This document shows positions 35,093-44,877 of a DNA stretch of 64,000 nucleotides, piece by piece. The first letter of the stretch is position 1, and every line of letters begins with the position of its first letter. Under the pieces are notes generated by a model, which was not told the DNA's origin, searched no databases, and worked only from the letters and a program-made list of their open reading frames with translations. The DNA comes from Bacteroidota bacterium. GTDB taxonomy: Bacteria; Bacteroidota; Bacteroidia; Cytophagales; Cyclobacteriaceae. The DNA is taken from positions 62,001 through 126,000 of the forward strand of contig JAEZGH010000089.1 in the NCBI GenBank assembly GCA_023417065.1, given 5' to 3'. Made by a program: the position numbers and the translations under genes.

Positions 35093-36253
35093 ATGGATCT
35101 TACGATATTTTTCAGCCCCGTAGATGAGCATATTTTCTCTGACATTACTTCGAACTCCAGCTTTTACAAAAGCATTTCAGTGTTCGATGAGAAGATGCCT
35201 GACTATCGCGGTGCACATATTGCAATCATCGGTGTACGTGAAGAACGGGGGACTGCCTTCAACAAAGGAGCTGCCTCCGGCCCCGATGAAATTCGAAAGA
35301 AACTTTATCGTCTTAAAAGAGGAACAGGATCATACCGTATTGTCGACCTCGGGAATCTTAACCCAGGTGTAGACCTTGAAGAGACCTATGTGCGCATCAG
35401 CGAGATTTGTCGAATGCTGCTGGAAAATAATGTGTTGCCCGTAATAATCGGCGGGACACATGACCTCGACTATGGCCAGTATTGTGGCTATGAGTCCCTG
35501 GAGAAACTGGTGAGTCTGGTAAACGTCGACGCGTACATTGACCTCGAAGACAAAGGCGAATCCAGCCCCAATCAGCAACACATTCACCGCATTCTCCTGC
35601 ATGAACCAAACTACCTGTTCAGCTACACGCACCTGGCACATCAGACGTATCTTATCGATCCGTATTCAGTTTCAATCCTCGAGAAACTGTATTTCGAGGC
35701 GTTTCGTATCGGGCACATAAGAACCAATATTCAGGAGATCGAACCTGCCGTAAGAAACGCAGACATGCTCTCCTTCGACGTTACTGCAATTCGTTCGGCG
35801 GATGCTCCCGGCAATCAAAACGCTCAACCCTTCGGACTCACCGGAGAGGAGGCATGTCAGATCTGCTGGTATGCGGGACTGAACGAGAAGCTAAGCTCCG
35901 TTGGTTTTTACGAATACAACCCTACGTTTGATGATGCACATCACAAAACGGCGTCAGTCATCGCTACCATGATATGGTATTTCATCGAAGGCTATTACCA
36001 CCGGAAAAATGATCAGAACTTCAGGGGGAATGATTTCCTCAAGTATTCGGTATCAATGCCTGTGGAACCTGAGGTGATTACGTTCTACAAAAGCAAACTG
36101 AGTGAGAAGTGGTGGATGGAGGTTCCTTATCCGCACGGGCATTCACGCTATTCACGAAACAGTATCGTGCCCTGCAGTTATAATGACTATCAGACCGCCG
36201 TCAAGGGCGAAGTGCCAGAACGTTATATCAGCGCACTGGCGAAGCTGATTTGA
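35093..36253 (+). CDS. Arginase/formimidoylglutamase family protein, altered metal site
   Basis: The 386-residue protein has the ureohydrolase fold (arginase, agmatinase, formimidoylglutamase). Family landmarks are GVREERGTAFNKGAASGPDEIR, VIIGGTHDLDYGQY, VNVDAYIDL and MLSFDVTAIRSADAPG. Of the six manganese ligands expected, H123, D146, D150 and D229 are present, but the histidine of DAHxD is Y148 and the second aspartate of SxDxD is T231. It may bind one metal, have another activity, or be non-catalytic. It ends 3 bases from the convergent yicC stop. Bacteroidota homologues are usually labelled formimidoylglutamase, which the altered site does not support. Confidence 0.85.
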   Translation: MDLTIFFSPVDEHIFSDITSNSSFYKSISVFDEKMPDYRGAHIAIIGVREERGTAFNKGAASGPDEIRKKLYRLKRGTGSYRIVDLGNLNPGVDLEETYVRISEICRMLLENNVLPVIIGGTHDLDYGQYCGYESLEKLVSLVNVDAYIDLEDKGESSPNQQHIHRILLHEPNYLFSYTHLAHQTYLIDPYSVSILEKLYFEAFRIGHIRTNIQEIEPAVRNADMLSFDVTAIRSADAPGNQNAQPFGLTGEEACQICWYAGLNEKLSSVGFYEYNPTFDDAHHKTASVIATMIWYFIEGYYHRKNDQNFRGNDFLKYSVSMPVEPEVITFYKSKLSEKWWMEVPYPHGHSRYSRNSIVPCSYNDYQTAVKGEVPERYISALAKLI

Positions 36254-36256
36254 GTT

Positions 36257-37135
36257 CTACAGCACGTTGCTGAGTTGTTCCTTTATCTTTTCCAGTTCTT
36301 CTTTCATGATCACAACGTGCTTCTGGATTTCAGCATCGTTGGCTTTCGAGCCGATGGTGTTGATTTCACGGCCGATTTCCTGGCTGATGAAGCCTAGCTT
36401 TTTTCCGTTGCTTTGAGATTCCGACAAGATCTTCAGGAAGTAATCGAGGTGCGAACGAAGCCTTACCTTCTCTTCATTGATGTCAAGTTTCTCAATGTAA
36501 AAGATAATTTCCTGCTCAAGCCTGTTTGTATCGTAACCTTCGTCTCCGAAGAAAGCCGTTACGTTGCCTTTGATGCGTTCGCGAATCCGCTGTATCCGTC
36601 GCGGGTCAAGGGTTTCGATCTCGGTGAGCTCACGGCCAATGACACCAATACATTCCTTCAGCATCTTCTCAAGTACGCGTCCTTCAGACAACCGGAACTC
36701 CTCACATCTGGCGATAGCTTCTTCAACGCAACGACGGACCTTTTTCCATTCGTCCTCATCGGCGGCTTCACTAAGCTTGTTCTGTATAACATCTGGCGAG
36801 TTGAGCGCGATTTCAAAAAGACTGTCCTTTTGAACGCCAACCTTCCCGGCGAGTTTGGCCAGTTCTTCGAAATAGGCCACGAACAGGGACTCATTATAAC
36901 TTTGGCGGATTTGCTTATCCGCATAAGGGACGTATTCTATAGATACCGATACCTTTCCGCGTTCAAGCTTTTCGCTGATCAGATTCCGGATTTCAATTTC
37001 CTTGTCGGCGAAAACCTTGGGTAGACGAAGGTTAAGGTCGAGGAATTTTGAGTTTAGCGTTTTGACTTCAGCGCTTAGCTGAACGTGGCCGTCGTCTTTG
37101 ACGCTCTGGCCGAAGCCTGTCATGGATTTGAGCAT
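36257..37135 (-). CDS. yicC: YicC family endoribonuclease
   Basis: The 292-residue protein begins MLKSMTGFGQ, the family N-terminus, and ends ELEKIKEQLSNVL with the conserved glutamate-rich C-terminal block (IGREINTIGSKANDAEIQ). YicC proteins have been described as endoribonucleases linked to RNA turnover. The middle is helical with many charged residues. It lies 57 bases after the TolB-like gene on the same strand. The next gene downstream converges on it with a 3-base gap. Confidence 0.93.
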   Translation of the reverse strand: MLKSMTGFGQSVKDDGHVQLSAEVKTLNSKFLDLNLRLPKVFADKEIEIRNLISEKLERGKVSVSIEYVPYADKQIRQSYNESLFVAYFEELAKLAGKVGVQKDSLFEIALNSPDVIQNKLSEAADEDEWKKVRRCVEEAIARCEEFRLSEGRVLEKMLKECIGVIGRELTEIETLDPRRIQRIRERIKGNVTAFFGDEGYDTNRLEQEIIFYIEKLDINEEKVRLRSHLDYFLKILSESQSNGKKLGFISQEIGREINTIGSKANDAEIQKHVVIMKEELEKIKEQLSNVL

Positions 37136-37192
37136 TTCGAACCGTTAATGCGCCGAAATTACGAAAAGTTTCAAGCCTTTACGTCGGCGTCA

Positions 37193-40100
37193 TCAGAAAT
37201 CAAACCCAAGCGTAAAATGGAACTTGGGATCAAGAACCTCGTAGTTCTCAACCGGCCAGGCCAGGTCGAACTTCATGTAGTATCCGAGGATGACGGTTCG
37301 CATTCCCACGCCATAGCTGTAAAGCCAGGGATTGAGGTAGTTCTTGATTTCGATCTCAAACGGCGATGGATATCCGCCGATCTTCTGATAGCTCACGCTG
37401 TTTTCAGAAGAGAACGGGGGCTTACCCGACCAGCTTGTTCCAACATCGTAGAAAGCGATAAACTGCATATTGCGCAGGAAGTTGGAAGAAATGGGGCCGT
37501 TGGTCAATGCCCGGATCAAAGGAACGCGGAGCTCTGCGTTGGCAAGGATGGCACTGTTTCCAAAAAGGGTGGCATAGTCAAAGCCGCGGAGCGACGTGGC
37601 AAACTCAGCAAATAAAATGTCAGGGTTGGCACTGTGATATCCAAGTGGGTTAGGAACGCCGTTGCTGGTTTGTCCACCCGTGCGCGACTTGTAGAAAAGC
37701 CAGTTATCCATCCCACCCAGCAGGTAAACTTTAGGTGACTGCCCAAAGAAGGTACCCGCAAAACCGCGAACGGCAAATACGATTTCCTTGTACAGCTTCT
37801 GATAGTGTCGCAGGTCGATAGACGCCTGGCTGAAGCTCATCGATGGATCTTCAAGCCCCTGATAGTGCTGGAACATGATCTTGCCCCGGCTTCCCTCGAT
37901 CAGGTTAAGCCCTGTTGATACGCTGTTGTCGTAGACAATCTCTGACTTAATACCAGCATAGAAGTCGGATACAGGATGCTTGCGCGGAGGACTTACAGGA
38001 TAATCCCTTTCGTCCAGGTCAACGGTGCGGGTAAGCGCAGCAAAAGGCTTGGCAGTGATCCTCAGCCGGTCAGTGAGGGGTAAGGACGCACCGATCTCAA
38101 AGCGGTTTAATGAATAATGGAATACCAGTGGCTGCTCACCCGGAATTTGTGGCTCTGCTTCCATTCGGATTCCTTTGCGGTCAAACCGCACGCTGAAGTC
38201 AATCAACGATGGCAGGTATTGAAACTCGGCATATGCATCTCCACCGCTGCGCAAATCAACTGCTGTCATGATTCCTCCATAGAACCGATAACTCTCAAGC
38301 ATGTCGTTCATCTGGGTTTCAATGGAAACCCCAAGCTTGCGCAGAGGATCAACAACCAATGACGTCACCAGATTATTATAGCTGAATTTAGTTTCATAAT
38401 TGAATGGGCCAGTCACGCGACTCTTATCGCGAGCCTTCATGTAGCGCGTGAGAAACGACTCATTCGGCTGCGTCTGTTTGACCGCTTCATCTTCGAATAC
38501 GTAATTATCGGTATTCACAACGTCTTTCGGTTCATCTTTCGGTGCGGGTTGCTCAACAGCAAGTGAGTCGGATGGCGTGCGCAACGAATCCACTCCTGAA
38601 GGAATTGAATCAGCGGGAGCTTCTTCCGGCTTCACCTCCTGACGGACACTGTCAGTAGTGGTTTGCTGAGCCTCGCGCAGACGTGCGTTCAGGAGATCCT
38701 TGATGCTCATGGTGCGATTGTCCTCCTGCGTTTTGCGTTCGCGAATAACGCGTGCCTGCTGCAGCTCCTTCCGGCGCGTGGCCGGGGTGAACACTTGCCG
38801 ATTCAAATCAAAGTTCTGGCTGATGAAAATGTTTTCACGGAAATTCTTATTCAACACAAAAGCCAGTTTCCGTTGACTTGCATTGAAATCGAAATTGCTT
38901 ATTCCGGAAGCATAGTTCGTTATCTGCGAATAAATTCCCGTTACGCGATTGTATTTGAACAGGTTCGTAATACCACGCTGATCGGAGAGATAGAGGAAGT
39001 TATTCTCATCTATTGCCAGCGGTTGAAAATCCTTACTAAGCGTGTTTGTGATACGCTTCAACGTAAGGTTGGTACTGTCAAGATCAAAAATATACAGATT
39101 GTAGTTGTTGGTCAGCTTCTCAAACTCCGTGACATTTGTTGCGCGAAGCGTGTCATTCGTGCGGTTTGAGCTGAAGACAATCTTATTTGTGTTGGGAATA
39201 AAGGATGGATCAAGATCGTCGTAGATATCATTGGTCAGGCGGCGAACCCTGTCGCGTCGCGAGCTCAACAGGAACAAATCGCTTTTCCCTTCAAAGTCCG
39301 CACTTAAAACAACGAGTCTGCCGTTGCTCGAAAATTCCATGCTGCTGATGTTGCTGAATCGCTCAAGCTGACGCGGGATCTTAGTACGCGTGGCCAGATC
39401 ATAAAGCCAGAAGATGTATTCTCCGTTACGCACAGCAATGACACCCAGCGTATTTTGATCCGCCCATGAAATCAGCGGCAGCTTGTAGTCAACGCGTTGC
39501 TTGATGACCTTGCTTCCACCCGAAAGGATGATGCGCTCTTTTCCAGTACGGATAGAACGAACTTTGATGGTATAGTGGCCGCGGTCGTTTTCTGCATAAG
39601 CGAGATATTCACCGTCGGGGCTGATTTTCAAGGTCGTGAATTGTGTGGTCTTGTTGCCCTGATTCAGGAGCAACGAGTCTGCAGGGTAAATGTAGCTCTG
39701 CGTTGTGGTTTTCTGCATCTCTCCATAGAAGCGATACCACTCGCTCATCAGCTGGCGAAAACTGATCCCAAGCGTAATCGATACGCTTTTCTCCTCATTA
39801 CGCGTAACGCGGGTATAGTTCAGGATATTGGCTACACTGCTCTTACCGTATTTCTCAGCAATAAAGTTCCAGATCGACTGACCGATAATTGCGGCATCGT
39901 CACCTGCTACCTTCGTAGCACGTTTCGCGCGTCTTGTCCGCATCAGCTGACGGATATAGTCGTCCATTTCTGCATTCCAGCCTTTGGCAACATAACGCGA
40001 CGCTCCAGAAACAAACCATTCGGGAAGGTTCATCAGGATGGAGCTCTGGAACATATCCTTAAGATTCCCGCCAAACATCATCTCGTTCAGCATGAGGTCG

Positions 40101-40531
40101 CTGATCCTGAAAAGAAGCTCTTCCTTGAACTCCTGAGCAGTGCCCAGATAGGCCACTTCCACGTAGGGTTTGATGAACTCCGTTTCACCACCAACATTGA
40201 AAACAGTGTGGTTCAGACCCACGTTACTTTGACGGAGGTCAGTCAGTGAATTGTAGATAAATACTTTTGTCTTGAAGTACGGAGGGTAGCCGATCAGATC
40301 GGTGATACGATCAAACTCCGACTCGAGGTATTGCAGCGCATCGGTTGCAACAGATCTTCTGCCATCGTAATAGTATACGTCGAAGTTTTCACCACTGAGG
40401 TAAAGCCAGTCAAACTGGCGATACTGAATCCTGTTTTTGCCGAACACTTCGCGGGCCTGCTGCGCATGCCCGGAGAGAACGTGAAATGTAATCAGTATGA
40501 GAGATATATATAGCGATCTTCGCAAATTCAT
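37193..40531 (-). CDS. TolB-like PD40 propeller with C-terminal outer-membrane barrel
   Basis: From the ATG at 40531 the protein has 1112 residues and a signal peptide ending at LSGHAQQ; the longer frame to 40573 overlaps the upstream gene and is not used. Residues about 30-250 resemble a peptidase-MA-type domain, with LPEWFVSGASRYVAKGW near 169-185, but the place of HExxH reads RISDLMLNEM, so it looks non-catalytic. PD40/WD40-like propeller blades follow (SPDGEYLAYAENDRGHYTI, SSNGRLVVLSADFEGKSDL, NTNKIVFSSNR). A Pro/Glu/Ser-rich linker near 615-680 precedes a barrel domain resembling Omp85 surface antigens, ending FHFTLGFDF. Annotators often call such proteins translocation protein TolB; the real role is unknown. 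Confidence 0.82.
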   Translation of the reverse strand: MNLRRSLYISLILITFHVLSGHAQQAREVFGKNRIQYRQFDWLYLSGENFDVYYYDGRRSVATDALQYLESEFDRITDLIGYPPYFKTKVFIYNSLTDLRQSNVGLNHTVFNVGGETEFIKPYVEVAYLGTAQEFKEELLFRISDLMLNEMMFGGNLKDMFQSSILMNLPEWFVSGASRYVAKGWNAEMDDYIRQLMRTRRAKRATKVAGDDAAIIGQSIWNFIAEKYGKSSVANILNYTRVTRNEEKSVSITLGISFRQLMSEWYRFYGEMQKTTTQSYIYPADSLLLNQGNKTTQFTTLKISPDGEYLAYAENDRGHYTIKVRSIRTGKERIILSGGSKVIKQRVDYKLPLISWADQNTLGVIAVRNGEYIFWLYDLATRTKIPRQLERFSNISSMEFSSNGRLVVLSADFEGKSDLFLLSSRRDRVRRLTNDIYDDLDPSFIPNTNKIVFSSNRTNDTLRATNVTEFEKLTNNYNLYIFDLDSTNLTLKRITNTLSKDFQPLAIDENNFLYLSDQRGITNLFKYNRVTGIYSQITNYASGISNFDFNASQRKLAFVLNKNFRENIFISQNFDLNRQVFTPATRRKELQQARVIRERKTQEDNRTMSIKDLLNARLREAQQTTTDSVRQEVKPEEAPADSIPSGVDSLRTPSDSLAVEQPAPKDEPKDVVNTDNYVFEDEAVKQTQPNESFLTRYMKARDKSRVTGPFNYETKFSYNNLVTSLVVDPLRKLGVSIETQMNDMLESYRFYGGIMTAVDLRSGGDAYAEFQYLPSLIDFSVRFDRKGIRMEAEPQIPGEQPLVFHYSLNRFEIGASLPLTDRLRITAKPFAALTRTVDLDERDYPVSPPRKHPVSDFYAGIKSEIVYDNSVSTGLNLIEGSRGKIMFQHYQGLEDPSMSFSQASIDLRHYQKLYKEIVFAVRGFAGTFFGQSPKVYLLGGMDNWLFYKSRTGGQTSNGVPNPLGYHSANPDILFAEFATSLRGFDYATLFGNSAILANAELRVPLIRALTNGPISSNFLRNMQFIAFYDVGTSWSGKPPFSSENSVSYQKIGGYPSPFEIEIKNYLNPWLYSYGVGMRTVILGYYMKFDLAWPVENYEVLDPKFHFTLGFDF

Positions 40532-40532
40532 A

Positions 40533-41597
40533 TTATTCAGGGGAACCCCAATATAATGATTTAAAACGTTCAATGTCTACCTCTTTCTGAAGGCTCCCTT
40601 TATTTTCCAACCAGCGGACCAATACCTCGGAAAAATAAGGTGCCAGACTTATGCCTTTGGTACCCAGCCCGTTGAACACGAAGATGTTCTTGTGCGCGGG
40701 ATGGCTCCCGATAATTGGGCGCCGATCTGGCGTGGTAGGCCGGAAGCCCCATTGGTGATCAGTTACGTCAAACGGTTCTAAGAATAGTTCGGCTGCTTTC
40801 TCTTCCAACTCCTTCCTTCCTTCTGCCGTAGGTCCTTCGGCGCGATCCTGAAAATTATATGTCGAGCCTACCCGCCACGAATTTGAGTCGAAGGCAGGAA
40901 CCATGTATACGCCCCGGTTAACAACAATTTTCTCAGAAAAGTTATTTCGGATCGATAAAGTTTCTCCTTTCAAGGCACGGATCGGAAGCCATCCAAACCA
41001 CTTGTTCACGTGCGTGCCGGAACAAATGATAAGACCTCCTGCGCGAATATCACGATAACGAATAAAGTCGACGTCTATTACAATATCTTCGAAATCCATT
41101 TGCTCCTGAATCAATCGGGAATGGCGCCTGATGATCATTCCCGCGGCCCTGATGTAACGGGTTGTGTCGATGTACCCGCAGTTCTTGAGGAGAAGGCCGC
41201 CATATGGGTTGCGAACCTGTGGCCATACTTCCCTGGCGTAAACGCGCTCAATATAATTGCGGTACGCAGGTTCTTCGCTTCTGATCATCCACTCGTTTTG
41301 CTCCTCGATCGAAAGAAATGGTCTGTAGAGAGGTAACTCGTGAAGGAATCGCTCACCGGTTTCTGATTCGATACTTCGATAGAATTCCCTGAGGTAAGGA
41401 AACAACGTGTCGGCAAGCCAAGTCTTGACCATTTTTTTGCCGGTGATTGGATTAAAGAGTCCTGCAGCGATACGTGAAGAATTGTTTGACGCCGGGTTAT
41501 CAAACACGGCGACAGATTTCCCGGTACGGATGAGCTGTATCGCTACCGCTGAACCCGCGATTCCCTGTCCTGCTACGATGTAGTCAACGTTCGTCAC
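40533..41597 (-). CDS. FAD-dependent oxidoreductase, D-amino-acid-oxidase-like
   Basis: The 354-residue protein begins with the dinucleotide motif DYIVAGQGIAGSAVAIQLI and then AAGLFNPITGKKMVKTW. The DAO fold is further shown by LIICSGTHVNKW and, near the C-terminus, WGFRPTTPDRRPIIGSHP and FVFNGLGTKGISLAPY. This is the layout of glycine oxidase and the MnmC FAD domain. There is no methyltransferase domain, so it is not full MnmC. The substrate is not evident. Its stop is one base from the start of the TolB-like gene, suggesting one transcript. Confidence 0.85.
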   Translation of the reverse strand: MTNVDYIVAGQGIAGSAVAIQLIRTGKSVAVFDNPASNNSSRIAAGLFNPITGKKMVKTWLADTLFPYLREFYRSIESETGERFLHELPLYRPFLSIEEQNEWMIRSEEPAYRNYIERVYAREVWPQVRNPYGGLLLKNCGYIDTTRYIRAAGMIIRRHSRLIQEQMDFEDIVIDVDFIRYRDIRAGGLIICSGTHVNKWFGWLPIRALKGETLSIRNNFSEKIVVNRGVYMVPAFDSNSWRVGSTYNFQDRAEGPTAEGRKELEEKAAELFLEPFDVTDHQWGFRPTTPDRRPIIGSHPAHKNIFVFNGLGTKGISLAPYFSEVLVRWLENKGSLQKEVDIERFKSLYWGSPE

Positions 41598-41638
41598 TTG
41601 CGGCCAAACTTACGTGATGACGGGGTATAATAAATAAT

Positions 41639-41664
41639 AAAAGGCAGTAAGATTACTGCCTTTT
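41639..41664 (-). terminator. Intrinsic terminator after the DUF2723 gene
   Basis: AAAAGGCAGT and ACTGCCTTTT form a ten-pair stem with a six-base loop, followed on the minus strand by ATTATTTATT. It separates the DUF2723 gene from the FAD oxidoreductase gene. Confidence 0.75.
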
Positions 41665-41682
41665 ATTTCTTGTCATAACGCG

Positions 41683-44658
41683 TCAGAACCGGGATCGGTC
41701 CATCAGCATTCGAAGGGTTGCATCATGCTTTCCGTATGATTCTTCGATTTTCTTTGCCAGTTCGGTTTCCCCGTATTCAAACAGCGAACGCTGGAGTTCA
41801 CCGAGAATTACGATGTTTACCTGGAGTTCACGACCGAAGTCCTGTTCACCGATATAGTAGTCGGCCATTTCATCGGCGCGGGGCCACATGATGTTGGCGA
41901 TCTCCAGCGCTTTTTCACGCTCACCAACTTCAAACAGCAAACGAACTGCCTGGGCCGTTGAGTAATCAAAGTTAACGCCTTCGTCCGGCATCGCTTTCAA
42001 CGTATACAACAGCACCTCACGGGCGCGTGTTGTATCACCCTGAAGAATCAGATTTTCAACAAGAGAATTTACGCTGCTGCGGTGGTTGAGGACAAAATTC
42101 CGGTAATCAGGGCTATAGTATACGTCACTCCTGTCGAGGTTCGTGAACCTGAACTTCTTCATGACGTTGTTATAGCTCGCCTCGGTGTTAACCAACTCAA
42201 TCTGGTTCATCGGGAACGGACTGTAAATCGGCAGAATGCGATAAGCATTTCCTTCCTGCACGACAAAGCGGCTAAGGTCAATATTGAATTGTGCCAGTGA
42301 CGTATTGTTAACATACAGCGGTCTTTCCCAGTCTGTCGTAGCCAGCAGGTCCAGCATCGCCAGATCTTTCTTTTCAAGCCCATTTCCGCGTACGCGCAGC
42401 CGCATCTCCGGAACAATAAGGCTGTCCAGGTCTTCCGGAACAATGCCCAGAGACCGAACCTTGTCGACGTCAACTTTCAACACGATTTCCTTTGTAGGAA
42501 GCATGTTGCGGGTCGCACCATAATTGGGGTGTAGCAGGTTCCGGTTGTTTTCCTTCAGAAGTTGGAGGAACCTCTTAAGCTCCATTTGTTTCACACCGGC
42601 ATCGTAATAGGGCAGGTAGTCATTCAACCCACCCTGGCGGTAATTTTCCAGTGGCAACGTGTATTGGAAGGGTTGCGATTCATAGTGTTGCTGGAGCGTC
42701 TGCCCGATATACCAGTCCGTGTTGTAATAACTCAGCACGATTACACGAACATCGGTGCGCACGCCCTCCACTTCCTGCGCGTACCATAGCGGGAAGGTAT
42801 CGTTATCACCCCCGGTGAACAGGATTGCATTCGGGGCGCAGCTTTCGAGATAGTTTATCGCCGAGTCCACAGAGAAGAACCGGTCTGAGCGATCGTGATC
42901 GTCCCAACCTTGCTGGGCCATCAACACAGGCGCTGTCAGCCCAATGAGCGTCGCGATGATTGCTGCCAACTTGAGATTCTTCGTTGCCCTCGTCAGCCAT
43001 TCGGAGATAGCGATCACGGAGAAGCCAATCCAGAATGCAAATGCATAATACGAACCAGCGTAGATGTAATCGCGTTCTCGTGGCTCAACCGGTGGCGAGT
43101 TGAGGTAGATAACCAACGCAACACCTGTGAGAATGAAAAGCAGCCCGACAACGACAAAGTTCCTGGTATTGTAAACAGACTGGTAGAACAACCCAATCAA
43201 TCCCAGAATAAAAGGAATCATGAAGAAGTTATTCCGCGCCTTGTTTTCTTCGAGTTGTTTCGGAAGTTTCTTTCCCCAGTTGGCCGGGCGTAGCCAGTCT
43301 GCATTCTGAATATCACTTTCACGTCCTGCGAAATTGAACATGAGATAACGCAGATACATGTGACCGATTTGATGCTTGAACATAAACCCGAGGTTATCGG
43401 TGATCCAGTTTGGCTTTTCATTTGGCCGTAAGCCCAGGCGGTCACGATAAATTTGTTGGTGTGACGGATCATTGCTCCAGATACGCGGCAACAGCGTCTG
43501 GTCTTTTGAATCGTATACGTATTCGAACTTCCGGTCTTTTACTTCGTATTTTTCCTTGCCTTTATAATAGATGTTTTCGCCCTCCTTGTAGTCGATTGGC
43601 TGGGCAAAAAAGTAAGGTCCGTACAACAGGGGGCGGCTTCCGTATTGCTCGCGCTTGAGATAGCTCACAAAGCTCATCACATCTGAAGGAGCATTTTCAT
43701 TGATGGGCGGATTGTAATTCGAGCGAATCAGTACGACTGTGTAGGACGCGTATCCGATAAGTATGAACGCTACGGCATTCAGGAACGTATTCAATACAAC
43801 CTTTTTGTGACGCTGCGAATATACAATGCCGTAGACGAGCAACCCGAGTACAAGCAGGGCAAACACCGCTGCTCCGGAGTTGAACGGAAGCCCCAGGCTA
43901 TTGACAAAAAACACTTCGAACTTACCCGCAAACGAAGGAAGTCCCGGGATAATCAGATCGTTAATAAAGTATATGATCAGCAGACTGATGATGAGGGTCG
44001 ATACAATTCCGACAGGAGTCGGTTTATATTTCTTGAAATAGTATATCAGCGCCAGTGCGGGAATGGTAACAAGGTTAAGCAAGTGAACGCCGATGGATAG
44101 TCCCATCATATAGAAGATGAGCAGGAGCCATCGGTTTGCAGCCGATTCATCTTCAATGAGTTCCCACTTCAGCATGGCCCATACCACGAACGCGGTGAAG
44201 AATGACGACATGGCATACACTTCTGCTTCCACTGCTGAAAACCACGCCGATTCGGAGAATGTGTAAGCGAGTGAACCAACAAGGCCGGCTCCGACGAGAA
44301 CCCACATCTGTGGGACCGTGATCTCTTCAAGGCGGGAAACTTTCAACAGCTTGCGACCAAAAAGTACGATGGACCAGAACAGGAACATCGAACAGAATGC
44401 GCTGGAAACCACACTGCTGAAGTTGATCCAGTACGCGACTTTTGTGACATCGCCAAAAGCAAGAAATGAAAACATCCGGCCAATCAGCAGGAAGAATGGT
44501 GCACCAGGGGGGTGAGGAACCTCAAGTTTGTATGATACCGCGATGAATTCTCCGCAATCCCAGTAGCTCGCAGTTTCTTCCATCGTAAGCCAATACCCAA
44601 TAAAAGCTATTGCGAAGACTGTCCAGCCGGCAATGTTATTAACTCGTTGAAAACCCAT
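41683..44658 (-). CDS. DUF2723 multi-spanning membrane protein, GT-C-like
   Basis: The 991-residue protein has about a dozen membrane helices in its first half and a soluble C-terminal region. The start is diagnostic of DUF2723: GWTVFAIAFIGYWLTMEETASYWDCGEFIA, then VPHPPGAPFFLLIGR. The acidic residues in the first loop and the overall layout are like GT-C glycosyltransferases such as protein O-mannosyltransferases, but no activity is established from sequence. The C-terminal part includes GGDNDTFPLWYAQEVEGVRTDVRV and helical repeats resembling TPRs. It is transcribed alone and followed by a terminator. The 219 bases upstream, to 44877, hold no gene I can support. Confidence 0.88.
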   Translation of the reverse strand: MGFQRVNNIAGWTVFAIAFIGYWLTMEETASYWDCGEFIAVSYKLEVPHPPGAPFFLLIGRMFSFLAFGDVTKVAYWINFSSVVSSAFCSMFLFWSIVLFGRKLLKVSRLEEITVPQMWVLVGAGLVGSLAYTFSESAWFSAVEAEVYAMSSFFTAFVVWAMLKWELIEDESAANRWLLLIFYMMGLSIGVHLLNLVTIPALALIYYFKKYKPTPVGIVSTLIISLLIIYFINDLIIPGLPSFAGKFEVFFVNSLGLPFNSGAAVFALLVLGLLVYGIVYSQRHKKVVLNTFLNAVAFILIGYASYTVVLIRSNYNPPINENAPSDVMSFVSYLKREQYGSRPLLYGPYFFAQPIDYKEGENIYYKGKEKYEVKDRKFEYVYDSKDQTLLPRIWSNDPSHQQIYRDRLGLRPNEKPNWITDNLGFMFKHQIGHMYLRYLMFNFAGRESDIQNADWLRPANWGKKLPKQLEENKARNNFFMIPFILGLIGLFYQSVYNTRNFVVVGLLFILTGVALVIYLNSPPVEPRERDYIYAGSYYAFAFWIGFSVIAISEWLTRATKNLKLAAIIATLIGLTAPVLMAQQGWDDHDRSDRFFSVDSAINYLESCAPNAILFTGGDNDTFPLWYAQEVEGVRTDVRVIVLSYYNTDWYIGQTLQQHYESQPFQYTLPLENYRQGGLNDYLPYYDAGVKQMELKRFLQLLKENNRNLLHPNYGATRNMLPTKEIVLKVDVDKVRSLGIVPEDLDSLIVPEMRLRVRGNGLEKKDLAMLDLLATTDWERPLYVNNTSLAQFNIDLSRFVVQEGNAYRILPIYSPFPMNQIELVNTEASYNNVMKKFRFTNLDRSDVYYSPDYRNFVLNHRSSVNSLVENLILQGDTTRAREVLLYTLKAMPDEGVNFDYSTAQAVRLLFEVGEREKALEIANIMWPRADEMADYYIGEQDFGRELQVNIVILGELQRSLFEYGETELAKKIEESYGKHDATLRMLMDRSRF

Positions 44659-44877
44659 TGTCTAAGTCCTTCTTATTTTAAAAGCCCGAAAATAACGGAT
44701 TTTTTGCTTAACCGTCCCTATTAATTTACAGGCGTGGCCCTGGTACGCCCGCGCTGTAGGGCCTTCCATCGTCGCGACGCTCCTTTTCCTTTGAAATGAA
44801 ATCAACTGCCCGACAGATAGAAACCGCGAACATTTCTAATTTCGTAACTACGATGGTCGACAAACCCTTTTAGTTCT

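Noticed and set aside
39497..40249. 250-codon frame antisense to the TolB-like gene
   Set aside because: Entirely within a well supported gene on the other strand, with no family motifs.
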